Below, piece by piece: positions 43,072 through 52,258 of a stretch of 64,000 bases of DNA (position 1 is its first letter; the number at the start of each line of letters is the position of its first letter). A program made the position numbers and the translations under genes. The notes beneath the pieces were generated by a model. It searched no databases. It saw nothing but the letters and a program-made list of their open reading frames with translations, and had not been told where the DNA came from. Source of the DNA: Theileria orientalis strain Shintoku. Lineage: Eukaryota; Apicomplexa; Aconoidasida; Piroplasmida; Theileriidae. The DNA is taken from NCBI RefSeq assembly GCF_000740895.1, contig NC_025260.1, positions 62,001-126,000 on the forward strand, read 5' to 3'.

Positions 43072-44535
43072 ATGTCATACGCAAGTACATTGATTCGTGA
43101 AGCGGTTGAGATTTATAGAGGTGAGTCCGATGCTCCCACTCTATTGATCTCTAATCCCGATTTACGACTTGAGCAAATCCTGAAACAATTGACTGTAACA
43201 GTTAATGATTTGAAGGATATATCTCACAACTTTTACTCGGAGCTTATGCACGGTTTGAATGCTCATAGACGGCACAGGAATTTATGGCTCCCAAATGAGT
43301 GTTCTTTTAAGATGCTTGATTCATTTATTCCTAATGTTCCAACGGGAAATGAGAAGGGGTCTTATTATGCTCTTGATTTTGGTGGATCGAATTTTAGGGC
43401 CGTTCGTATATCAATCGATGGAAGTGGAAAGATGCATCGTAACCAGTCTACTTTTAGTTTGCGCTATTCAAGTGCTCTTGGCCCAAAAGGTTTACTTGAT
43501 CAGAAAGCTACTGCAACTGAACTTTTTGATCATTTTGCTACGAAGATCGGTCAAGTTATTAGGGAGTCGGGAGACGATCCAGAACCAAGTGTACCTTACA
43601 ATGTTGGTTTTACATTTTCATTCCCATGTACTATGCTTTCACACTCCAATGCCATCTTATTGGATTGGACTAAGGATTTTGAAACTGGTAGAGCTACGAA
43701 TGATCAAGTTGAAGGGAAAGATGTAGGAATATTAATGGATGAAGCATTTGTACGTAATAAAATAAATGCTAAGGTATCCATAATTTTAAATGATACCGTC
43801 GGTACTCTTTTGTGTTGCGCTTACCAGAAACCAAAAGATTATCCCCCCTGTAAAATAGGCGTTATTCTTGGAACCGGATTCAACATCTGTTACGAGGAAG
43901 ATGAATATGATCGGTTCGGTTACGTCGGAAGGGTCATCAACATCGAATGTGGTAATTTTGACAAGGAATTGCCATTTACTCCCGTTGACTACGAAATCGA
44001 CTATTATACATCAAACAGAGGCCGTGGTAAACTCGAGAAACTTGTTTCTGGAGCATATCTCGGTGAAATCATAAGGAGGTATATGATCCTCTATCTAAGG
44101 GAGAAGGCTCCCCCGAAGCTATGGGAAGTTGGTACCTTCAGTTCTGAGGATGCCAGTTTAATATTAAACGATGAAACTGACGACTTAATTGTGACGAAAG
44201 AAGTAGCTCTTAAATCATGGGAAGTCGAATTTCCCATCGAGTCCTTGATAGGACTTAGGAAAATATCAGAGGCAGTATTCACAAGATCTGCTGGATTTGC
44301 AGCAGCTTCTATTTGTGCTACCGCTAGAAAAGCTAAGGCATACGTAACATCCAAAGCTAGTGTAGCAGTAGACGGTTCTCTGTACATTAAAAATGAATGG
44401 TACAGAAACAAATTACAGTACTATATTGACACTGTGACAAGGCCTGATCTTAAGGGTAATGTAGTTTTATTGCCTTCAGACGATGGTTCAGGGAAAGGCG
44501 CCGCCATCGCTGCAGCAATGTTCAATCAAATGTAA
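43072..44535 (+). CDS. HK: Hexokinase, copy 1, 487 aa
   Basis: Single exon. Catalyses ATP-dependent phosphorylation of glucose, the first glycolytic step, in the cytosol. Motifs: phosphate-1 loop YALDFGGSNFRAVRI, FTFSFPCTM sugar-binding segment, LDWTKDFE, LNDTVGTLLCCAY with the catalytic aspartate, phosphate-2 loop GVILGTGFNICYEE, IECGNFDKELPFTPVDYEID, and the adenosine site DGSGKGAAIAAA. Length is that of apicomplexan 50-kDa hexokinases. The central 840 nt (about 43277-44118) are almost identical to copies 2 and 3, whereas the first 65 codons and the segment 44119-44400 differ, a gene-conversion pattern. Upstream region differs from those of the other copies. Confidence 0.96.
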   Translation: MSYASTLIREAVEIYRGESDAPTLLISNPDLRLEQILKQLTVTVNDLKDISHNFYSELMHGLNAHRRHRNLWLPNECSFKMLDSFIPNVPTGNEKGSYYALDFGGSNFRAVRISIDGSGKMHRNQSTFSLRYSSALGPKGLLDQKATATELFDHFATKIGQVIRESGDDPEPSVPYNVGFTFSFPCTMLSHSNAILLDWTKDFETGRATNDQVEGKDVGILMDEAFVRNKINAKVSIILNDTVGTLLCCAYQKPKDYPPCKIGVILGTGFNICYEEDEYDRFGYVGRVINIECGNFDKELPFTPVDYEIDYYTSNRGRGKLEKLVSGAYLGEIIRRYMILYLREKAPPKLWEVGTFSSEDASLILNDETDDLIVTKEVALKSWEVEFPIESLIGLRKISEAVFTRSAGFAAASICATARKAKAYVTSKASVAVDGSLYIKNEWYRNKLQYYIDTVTRPDLKGNVVLLPSDDGSGKGAAIAAAMFNQM

Positions 44536-45934
44536 TTCACACACACCCAATAATTATCATTCACGTTATATGTATATGATTATTTACCATGACTCGCGGA
44601 GGGCATAGGGGACTTTTATTTCCTATAAGTGGTGTTCTTTTAAATATATTTGGTAGAAGAAGGAAGCGCGGTTTGTATCACCACTGTACCAATGAGCTTT
44701 TTAAACCTCGTTGGGGTCCCGTTAAACAACCTTCTATTTTAAACGATATGAATTTATTGAAATGGAATAATGGCACAATTACTAGTTCTGAAATGTTGCC
44801 TTCAAAAAATACATACAATAAGGACGCTCGTTCATCATGGCCTGCTCCAAGTAATTTATCCTATGTTAAATAATTTAATTTATAGGGGGTTCATTTATTT
44901 CTAACATGTACTATAAAAATGAACAGAGATACTTTAAACCTGTAATGGCTAATACTGAATATATTAGGAGTTACCTTTACAACGTTCTCGATTCTAGAAA
45001 CATACAAAAAAATGGATTTATTGGTAATGATTTGGACACCGAACATACTATATCATCTCAACATATATCAAGGATTATAAGTTTGGAAAATGATAATTCA
45101 ACTCCTAAAATAAATTTGGATATTCCAAGAACACAATTTAGGTATACTTAACTATTTTGACTAAAACATTTGATTTTAGGTTTAATAAGTTAGAGAATTT
45201 AATTAAAGAATCAGATTATTGGAAAACTGTTACTTTTGATCACAAATCATCGATTAATCCATTTCCTCACGTGAATGAAGGTGCCTCTCTAATTATGAAC
45301 CTCCCTTTACACGAAATATTACATACGAGATCGAATCACAGGTTAAATAGGAGAGCACATCCAAAATGGTATGTAGCTAAATATCGCAAGTTTATGAAAA
45401 ATAAACTTTTAAAAGAAAAATTGAGTCAACTCCATTTGGAATCAACAAATGATTAATATCTGTCACGTTAATAAGTACATATTATTTTAATATTCAAATT
45501 TAACTAATTCTTAATAATACTAATAACGAAAATGTAAAAAATTGAAGTATTAGATTTACACATGGGTGTGTGACGTTAATAATTGGTTATAAGTATAAAC
45601 ATAAATAATATATATAATTTTAAAGATTATTAAAAAAATATTTTGTTAATAAGAGTTCTTAAATTAGTGTAACACAACCTTCTATATAAATAACACAAAT
45701 TTATTCAATTTTTCTAATTAGGTAATTTATATAACAAAAGAAGATAATTGTTCATAACAATAAATATCTTTAGGGTCATATATAATACAAATGTGGCTCA
45801 GATAATTATGAAATAACTCATTTGGTTGAATAATAAAATTATAAGGTTAAGACAATATTGTTGATAAAAAATGTGTAAAATATATAATTTTTATGAATAT
45901 TGAACCATCGAATTTTATATTAATGATGTTTAAT
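44512..45934 (+). repeat. Direct duplicate block A (about 1.42 kb)
   Basis: By eye identical to 47502-48924 at a constant offset of 2990 bp, from the last codons of hexokinase through the companion gene and about 480 bp of AT-rich spacer. Similarity ends abruptly after GATGTTTAAT in both copies. Confidence 0.9.
44589..45456 (+). CDS. Companion gene copy A, basic 264-aa unknown, three exons
   Basis: Exons 44589-44850, 44886-45141 and 45180-45456; introns 35 and 38 nt in phases 1 and 2. The product is basic and lacks a signal peptide. The N-terminus (RGLLFPISGVLLNIFGRRRK, YHHCTNELFKPRWGPVKQP) and the C-terminus (HPKWYVAKYRKFMKNKLLKE) have the K/R/Y/W-rich look of mitochondrial ribosomal proteins, but no family is recognised. 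It begins 53 bp after the stop of hexokinase copy 1. The block holding it appears base-for-base identical to the one after copy 2, introns and 3' flank included. Two identical expressed copies or one recent duplicate are both possible. Confidence 0.75.
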
Positions 45935-46064
45935 ACTAAATAAATTTTTTAAAAGCTTTATTTTAATTAATTTTAAAAAATGCAAAAATGCAACCCCATC
46001 CCTTTTGATGTTCAAAATAATCCTTGTTAATCTATATTATCGCAACACTTTACCTATTTTTTGA
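45457..46064. other. AT-rich spacer before hexokinase copy 2
   Basis: The first 478 bp belong to the duplicated block; the last 130 bp are unique and must contain the promoter-proximal sequence of hexokinase copy 2. No gene seen. Confidence 0.6.
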
Positions 46065-47525
46065 ATGAGCAATTCAGGGTCAATTTTGAGAGAAACTTTT
46101 TGCCATCAAGGCGAACCTGTATCGCATACCACGCTTTCTTTCGACCCGAATGTTAGGCTCAATCAAATTATCAACCAATTGTCTGTTTCATTTGATGAAT
46201 TGGCAGAAATGTCCATGAATTTCTATTCAGAACTTATCAATGGTCCAAAGGCACACAAACGACACAGGAATTTATGGCTCCCAAATGAGTGTTCTTTTAA
46301 GATGCTTGATTCATATATATCTCATTTTCCAACGGGAAATGAGAAGGGGTCTTATTATGCTCTTGATTTTGGTGGATCGAATTTTAGGGCCGTTCGTATA
46401 TCAATCGATGGAAGTGGAAAGATGCATCGTAACCAGTCTACTTTTAGTTTGCGCTATTCAAGTGCTCTTGGCCCAAAAGGTTTACTTGATCAGAAAGCTA
46501 CTGCAACTGAACTTTTTGATCATTTTGCTACGAAGATCGGTCAAGTTATTAGGGAGTCGGGAGACGATCCAGAACCAAGTGTACCTTACAATGTTGGTTT
46601 TACATTTTCATTCCCATGTACGATGCTTTCACACTCCAGCGCTGTATTGTTGGACTGGTCAAAAGACTTTGAGACTGGTAGAGCTACGAATGATCAAGTT
46701 GAAGGGAAAGATGTAGGAATATTAATGGATGAAGCATTTGTACGTAATAAAATAAATGCTAAGGTATCCATAATTTTAAATGATACCGTCGGTACTCTTT
46801 TGTGTTGCGCTTACCAGAAACCAAAAGATTATCCCCCCTGTAAAATAGGCGTTATTCTTGGAACCGGATTCAACATCTGTTACGAGGAAGATGAATATGA
46901 TCGGTTCGGTTACGTCGGAAGGGTCATCAACATCGAATGTGGTAATTTTGACAAGGAATTGCCATTTACTCCCGTTGACTACGAAATCGACTATTATACA
47001 TCAAACAGAGGCCGTGGCAAACTCGAGAAACTTGTTTCTGGAGCATATCTCGGTGAAATCATAAGGAGGTATATGATCCTCTATCTAAGGGAGAAGGCTC
47101 CCCCGAAGCTATGGGAAGTTGGTTCGTTTAGTTCTGAGGATGCCAGTTTAATTTTAAACGATGAAACTGACGACTTAATTGTGACGAAAGAAGTCGCCCT
47201 TAAATCATGGGATGTTAAATTGCCCAAACACACATTAATTGGGTTAAGAAAAATTTGTGAAGCTGTTTTTTCAAGATCAGCTGGGTATGCTGCAGCTTCT
47301 ATTTGTGCAACGGCCAGAAAAACAAAGGCATTCGTTTCATCCAAAGCTAGCGTAGCTGTAGACGGTTCCCTGTACATTAAAAATGAATGGTACAGAAACA
47401 AATTACAGTTCTTTATTGATAATGTCACACCTCCAGAAATCAGAGGCAATGTAGTTTTGTTGTCCTCAGACGATGGTTCGGGGAAAGGTGCCGCCATCGC
47501 CGCAGCAATGTTCAATCAAATGTAA
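46065..47525 (+). CDS. HK: Hexokinase, copy 2, 486 aa
   Basis: Same motif order as copy 1 (LDFGGSNFR, NDTVGTLL, GVILGTGFN, DGSGKGAAIAAA), all catalytic positions intact. The N-terminal 65 residues differ strongly from copies 1 and 3 (SILRETFCHQGEPVSHTTLS). So do the turn SYISHFP, the segment SSAVLLDWSKD, and residues 355-465 (WDVKLPKHTLIGLRKICEAV, FFIDNVTPPEIRGN). Between these islands the DNA is the same as in copy 1. Missing residues: none. Of the three, this copy has the most diverged islands. It is followed by companion gene copy B. Confidence 0.95.
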   Translation: MSNSGSILRETFCHQGEPVSHTTLSFDPNVRLNQIINQLSVSFDELAEMSMNFYSELINGPKAHKRHRNLWLPNECSFKMLDSYISHFPTGNEKGSYYALDFGGSNFRAVRISIDGSGKMHRNQSTFSLRYSSALGPKGLLDQKATATELFDHFATKIGQVIRESGDDPEPSVPYNVGFTFSFPCTMLSHSSAVLLDWSKDFETGRATNDQVEGKDVGILMDEAFVRNKINAKVSIILNDTVGTLLCCAYQKPKDYPPCKIGVILGTGFNICYEEDEYDRFGYVGRVINIECGNFDKELPFTPVDYEIDYYTSNRGRGKLEKLVSGAYLGEIIRRYMILYLREKAPPKLWEVGSFSSEDASLILNDETDDLIVTKEVALKSWDVKLPKHTLIGLRKICEAVFSRSAGYAAASICATARKTKAFVSSKASVAVDGSLYIKNEWYRNKLQFFIDNVTPPEIRGNVVLLSSDDGSGKGAAIAAAMFNQM

Positions 47526-48924
47526 TTCACACACACCCAATAATTATCATTCACGTTATATGTATATGATTATTTACCATGACTCGCGGAGGGCATAGGG
47601 GACTTTTATTTCCTATAAGTGGTGTTCTTTTAAATATATTTGGTAGAAGAAGGAAGCGCGGTTTGTATCACCACTGTACCAATGAGCTTTTTAAACCTCG
47701 TTGGGGTCCCGTTAAACAACCTTCTATTTTAAACGATATGAATTTATTGAAATGGAATAATGGCACAATTACTAGTTCTGAAATGTTGCCTTCAAAAAAT
47801 ACATACAATAAGGACGCTCGTTCATCATGGCCTGCTCCAAGTAATTTATCCTATGTTAAATAATTTAATTTATAGGGGGTTCATTTATTTCTAACATGTA
47901 CTATAAAAATGAACAGAGATACTTTAAACCTGTAATGGCTAATACTGAATATATTAGGAGTTACCTTTACAACGTTCTCGATTCTAGAAACATACAAAAA
48001 AATGGATTTATTGGTAATGATTTGGACACCGAACATACTATATCATCTCAACATATATCAAGGATTATAAGTTTGGAAAATGATAATTCAACTCCTAAAA
48101 TAAATTTGGATATTCCAAGAACACAATTTAGGTATACTTAACTATTTTGACTAAAACATTTGATTTTAGGTTTAATAAGTTAGAGAATTTAATTAAAGAA
48201 TCAGATTATTGGAAAACTGTTACTTTTGATCACAAATCATCGATTAATCCATTTCCTCACGTGAATGAAGGTGCCTCTCTAATTATGAACCTCCCTTTAC
48301 ACGAAATATTACATACGAGATCGAATCACAGGTTAAATAGGAGAGCACATCCAAAATGGTATGTAGCTAAATATCGCAAGTTTATGAAAAATAAACTTTT
48401 AAAAGAAAAATTGAGTCAACTCCATTTGGAATCAACAAATGATTAATATCTGTCACGTTAATAAGTACATATTATTTTAATATTCAAATTTAACTAATTC
48501 TTAATAATACTAATAACGAAAATGTAAAAAATTGAAGTATTAGATTTACACATGGGTGTGTGACGTTAATAATTGGTTATAAGTATAAACATAAATAATA
48601 TATATAATTTTAAAGATTATTAAAAAAATATTTTGTTAATAAGAGTTCTTAAATTAGTGTAACACAACCTTCTATATAAATAACACAAATTTATTCAATT
48701 TTTCTAATTAGGTAATTTATATAACAAAAGAAGATAATTGTTCATAACAATAAATATCTTTAGGGTCATATATAATACAAATGTGGCTCAGATAATTATG
48801 AAATAACTCATTTGGTTGAATAATAAAATTATAAGGTTAAGACAATATTGTTGATAAAAAATGTGTAAAATATATAATTTTTATGAATATTGAACCATCG
48901 AATTTTATATTAATGATGTTTAAT
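47502..48924 (+). repeat. Direct duplicate block B (about 1.42 kb)
   Basis: Second copy of the block at 44512-45934, same content and order; see that entry. After 48924 the sequence becomes unique and leads into hexokinase copy 3. Confidence 0.9.
47579..48446 (+). CDS. Companion gene copy B, basic 264-aa unknown, three exons
   Basis: Exons 47579-47840, 47876-48131 and 48170-48446. The encoded protein is identical to copy A, and I could find no base difference in exons or introns. No disabling change is present, so it is potentially expressed. It begins 53 bp after hexokinase copy 2, as copy A does after copy 1. No third copy follows hexokinase copy 3. Confidence 0.75.
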
Positions 48925-49063
48925 TGTAATAAAAGTATACAAAGGTGATGAATACTTCACATTTTGGTTATTCAATATTAATTTAACATTATTCTCCCTT
49001 GTTATTACCCCATCTCTTGCTAAATTTACCTATTACACCATTTCTTCTTTTTATCTCCCCTTT
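48447..49063. other. AT-rich spacer before hexokinase copy 3
   Basis: First 478 bp duplicated from the spacer after copy A; the remaining 140 bp are unique and more C/T-rich (pyrimidine-rich tract just before the start at 49064). Confidence 0.6.
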
Positions 49064-50548
49064 TTGATCCCTTTAAAAATGACTAACGCCGGGTCATTGA
49101 TTAGAGAAGCGGTGGAATTATATTATGGAGATACCGCATCGCATACTATATTGTCTTCCGACCCGAAAGTTAGGCTCGAGCAAATAGTAGGTCATTTAAC
49201 TGTATCATTAAATGACTTGATTGATATGTCAATGAGTTTTTATACAGAGTTAATGAATGGGCTAAAAGCTCATAAGCGGCATAGGAATTTATGGCTCCCA
49301 AATGAGTGTTCTTTTAAGATGCTTGATTCATTTATTCCTAATGTTCCAACGGGAAATGAGAAGGGGTCTTATTATGCTCTTGATTTTGGTGGATCGAATT
49401 TTAGGGCCGTTCGTATATTAATAGATGGAAGTGGAAAGATGCATCGTAACCAGTCTACTTTTAGTTTGCGCTATTCAAGTGCTCTTGGCCCAAAAGGTTT
49501 ACTTGATCAGAAAGCTACTGCAACTGAACTTTTTGATCATTTTGCTACGAAGATCGGTCAAGTTATTAGGGAGTCGGGAGACGATCCAGAACCAAGTGTA
49601 CCTTACAATGTTGGTTTTACATTTTCATTCCCATGTACTATGCTTTCACACTCCAATGCCATCTTATTGGATTGGACTAAGGATTTTGAGACTGGTAGAG
49701 CTACGAATGATCAAGTTGAAGGTAAAGACGTTGGCGTTTTAATGGATGAAGCATTTGTACGTAATAAAATAAATGCTAAGGTATCCATAATTTTAAATGA
49801 TACCGTCGGTACTCTTTTGTGTTGCGCTTACCAGAAACCAAAAGATTATCCCCCCTGTAAAATAGGCGTTATTCTTGGAACCGGATTCAACATCTGTTAC
49901 GAGGAAGATGAATATGATCGGTTCGGTTACGTCGGAAGGGTCATCAACATCGAATGTGGTAATTTTGACAAGGAATTGCCATTTACTCCCGTTGACTACG
50001 AAATCGACTATTATACATCAAACAGAGGCCGTGGTAAACTCGAGAAACTTGTTTCTGGAGCATATCTCGGTGAAATCATAAGGAGGTATATGATCCTCTA
50101 TCTAAGGGAGAAGGCTCCCCCGAAAATGTGGGTTGTCGGAACATTTACTTCAGAAGATGCTAGTGTAATTTTAAATGACAATACTGAGGATTGGCGTATT
50201 ACTAATGAGGTTGTTCGCAGAGCTTGGGATGTAGATTTAAATTACGAAGCTTTAGTAGGACTCAGAAAGATTTCAGAGGCTGCTTTTGCGAGATCAGCTG
50301 GATTTGCAGCAGCTTCTATTTGTGCTACGGCTCGAAAAGCTAAGGCATATGTTAGATCCAGGGCGACAGCCGCCATCGACGGATCATTGTACATTAAAAA
50401 CGAATGGTACAGAAACAAATTACAGTACTATATTGACACTGTGACAAGGCCTGATCTTAAGGGTAATGTAGTTTTATTGCCTTCAGACGATGGTTCAGGG
50501 AAAGGCGCCGCCATCGCTGCAGCAATGTTTAATGATAAATTTCTTTAA
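49064..50548 (+). CDS. HK: Hexokinase, copy 3, 494 aa
   Basis: Single exon; the first ATG gives MIPLKMTNAG, and the ATG five codons later would align better with the other copies. All hexokinase motifs are intact. The N-terminus resembles copy 1 in plan (SLIREAVELYYGD) but differs at DNA level. The region around 50125-50395 is the most divergent (MWVVGTFTSEDASVILNDNT, YEALVGLRKISEAAFARSAG). The last 150 nt return to identity with copy 1 (YYIDTVTRPDLKGN). The C-terminus ends NDKFL instead of NQM. It shares the SFIPNVP turn with copy 1 and not copy 2, so conversion tracts differ between pairs. Confidence 0.95.
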   Translation: MIPLKMTNAGSLIREAVELYYGDTASHTILSSDPKVRLEQIVGHLTVSLNDLIDMSMSFYTELMNGLKAHKRHRNLWLPNECSFKMLDSFIPNVPTGNEKGSYYALDFGGSNFRAVRILIDGSGKMHRNQSTFSLRYSSALGPKGLLDQKATATELFDHFATKIGQVIRESGDDPEPSVPYNVGFTFSFPCTMLSHSNAILLDWTKDFETGRATNDQVEGKDVGVLMDEAFVRNKINAKVSIILNDTVGTLLCCAYQKPKDYPPCKIGVILGTGFNICYEEDEYDRFGYVGRVINIECGNFDKELPFTPVDYEIDYYTSNRGRGKLEKLVSGAYLGEIIRRYMILYLREKAPPKMWVVGTFTSEDASVILNDNTEDWRITNEVVRRAWDVDLNYEALVGLRKISEAAFARSAGFAAASICATARKAKAYVRSRATAAIDGSLYIKNEWYRNKLQYYIDTVTRPDLKGNVVLLPSDDGSGKGAAIAAAMFNDKFL

Positions 50549-50609
50549 ATAAGCTTTAACGTTTTGGATTTAATTTTACATCTGTAGCTAATTTACAACA
50601 CATCCTTAA

Positions 50610-51009
50610 TTATTCTGAGTCTGAGTAACCTTCGATGATCTTGTCAACTGGAGTTTTTACTTTTGTGTCAACGTGCTTCTCGGTCAGAAACACTTGTTCG
50701 TATAGCTCATGTAGAAGTTCAGGAACCTGTTCTTTGTCACATCCGTAGAGGTAATGCTCTTGATTTTTCTTTAAAAACTGGTAACAATTGTATAATTTGT
50801 GATTGGAATCCAGAAATGGAAGCTTGTGGTTTTGAGGGTGAATCTTCAGCCTAAACTCAAAGGGGTTCCCTTCCTAATAAAAATGAGGATAATAAACCTA
50901 CCTTAGATACTGATTTTGCAACATATTCCATAGTTAAGTATGTTTTTAAGTCTATGTTACAGCCGTCTGGAATATGTTTCCTGACCTCAGGAGGTATATT
51001 AAATTTCAT
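50610..51009 (-). CDS. SURP-domain mini-protein, 123 aa, two exons
   Basis: Exons 51009-50902 and 50873-50610 with a 28-nt intron in phase 0. The spliced product contains a SURP (SWAP) motif at about residues 27-75: MEYVAKSVSKEGNPFEFRLK across the splice, then LPFLDSNHKLYNCYQFLKKN. This is the helical module of splicing factors such as SF3A1 and SWAP that binds SF1. Residues 1-26 (FNIPPEVRKHIPDGCNIDLK) are a typical lead-in. Beyond SURP there is only a 48-residue acidic tail ending GYSDSE. A stand-alone SURP protein is much shorter than known SURP splicing factors. It is convergent with hexokinase copy 3 (61 bp apart) and easily missed because neither exon forms a long frame from an ATG. Confidence 0.75.
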
Positions 51010-51310
51010 TTCACAAATATATAGAAGATAGATAATAGAAACTATATATAGAGCAATTATAAGCCATAGTTGAATAAAAATAACTTTGTAATAATACTAC
51101 CACATAAACCATAAGGGACAACTAGATGTCGTAAAAAATTTTCAAAAACGGCTCTTAAATTTTAATATTTTATTCATGTTTTGTTCCTTTTAATATTTAT
51201 TTTAAGATTTATAAATATGGTTTAAATGTGCTAATAAATAAATTTTGTTTCAACTTAAATTACCAAAATTGAACGTGTATAACCAATTTTTCACAAATTA
51301 ATTTAACATC
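51010..51310. promoter_or_regulatory. Divergent promoter region
   Basis: About 300 bp between the SURP gene and the secreted-protein gene; AT-rich without a recognised element. Confidence 0.4.
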
Positions 51311-52189
51311 ATGTCAATTACCACCGATATTAGCAGTTTTTATATTGTTTTTATTGCAACCTTCCTTACACATTCCTCGTATTCTCTTAATAAATCTGAT
51401 TTCGGTATGTGACATCCTTACATTCATTCTCTTCGCAATTTACCATTAACAATATTTTTAGAGTCTCAAACTGATATATTCAAAGGTAAAAGTTGCTGAA
51501 CTTCAGATTGGCTGAATTCGTTGTAGACCTCGCTTCTAAATTAAAAATGGCCAGTGAGTCCGTTCCGACTCAGGCCGATGTGGTATGGCCGCCTTCATCA
51601 CTTCATTTCATGTTCAGATCGCTAAAATTAAGAGGTAATCGATGCCTATGTTTACGTTTTTCAACAGCATCGACTCCGAGGAGATGCGTAAACTAGACGA
51701 GAAGATTAAAAGGGAGGAGTCTGAAGCCGTAAAGGATCACGGGAGGTTTGTGGCTATCTTCACTGAATTTACAGCTGCGGAGACGTGTCTTACGTGCGCG
51801 ACTATTCATTCGAGTGCCCCGAAGGTACGAACGCTCACTTATTACTTTTTATTAGGATGGGTTCTCACTGGCGATGGGTCTTGCTGGTTCGTCCGTTCAG
51901 TCACTACTGCGTTCAGGGGCGTGAACTACGGGGGCAACTGCGCCTCCAAGCAGTCGTTTAAGTGGTTTTCAGTGGGTCAAAAGAAGGATATTGTTAGTTT
52001 CACGGTCTTTCTATCTTAACTTAGGAGGATAAGTGCTGTGCTCTTTGGCCCAGAAAACTCACTGTTAAGGAGGCTGGGATCAAGGCTCGCAAGCTGCACT
52101 TGGTTCATGGAAGCGTTTGTTTTAATCTCATCTTACTCTCCACTTAGGTTAACTTCCCTGACGGTAGGATAATCCCGCCCAGGGGTTAA
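51311..52189 (+). CDS. Predicted secreted protein, about 215 aa, seven exons
   Basis: Proposed exons 51311-51404, 51462-51485, 51527-51582, 51618-51634, 51668-51992, 52025-52114 and 52148-52189, with introns of 57, 41, 35, 33, 32 and 33 nt; frames agree throughout. Exon 1 encodes a signal peptide (SSFYIVFIATFLTHSSYS). The middle has a lysine/glutamate helix (SEEMRKLDEKIKREE), then GRFVAIFTEFTAAETCLTC, which looks like a thioredoxin-fold strand and CxxC. Cysteines recur further on (GDGSCW, GGNCAS, KCCALWPRK). The 17-nt and 24-nt exons are unusual. Exon 5 contains a strong donor/acceptor pair (51825-51855) whose use would cause an early stop, so this part is uncertain. Family unknown; an ER or secreted redox-type protein is a weak inference. 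Confidence 0.5.
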
Positions 52190-52258
52190 ACTTGGGAATA
52201 TTGCCACATTGGTCTTACTAAGGTCTTTGGCCCTATTCATGTATACTTGCTTATTACT

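Noticed and set aside
46065..47525. Hexokinase copy 2 as a pseudogene because of its divergence
   Set aside because: The frame is intact and all catalytic motifs are present; divergence is in-frame substitution only.
43259..50081. Repeated secondary frames within each hexokinase (for example 43259-43726, 43868-44074)
   Set aside because: Out-of-frame shadows repeated only because the hexokinase core is repeated.
50663..50854. Plus-strand 63-aa frame after hexokinase copy 3
   Set aside because: Antisense to exon 2 of the SURP-domain gene, which has recognisable domain sequence; the plus frame has none.
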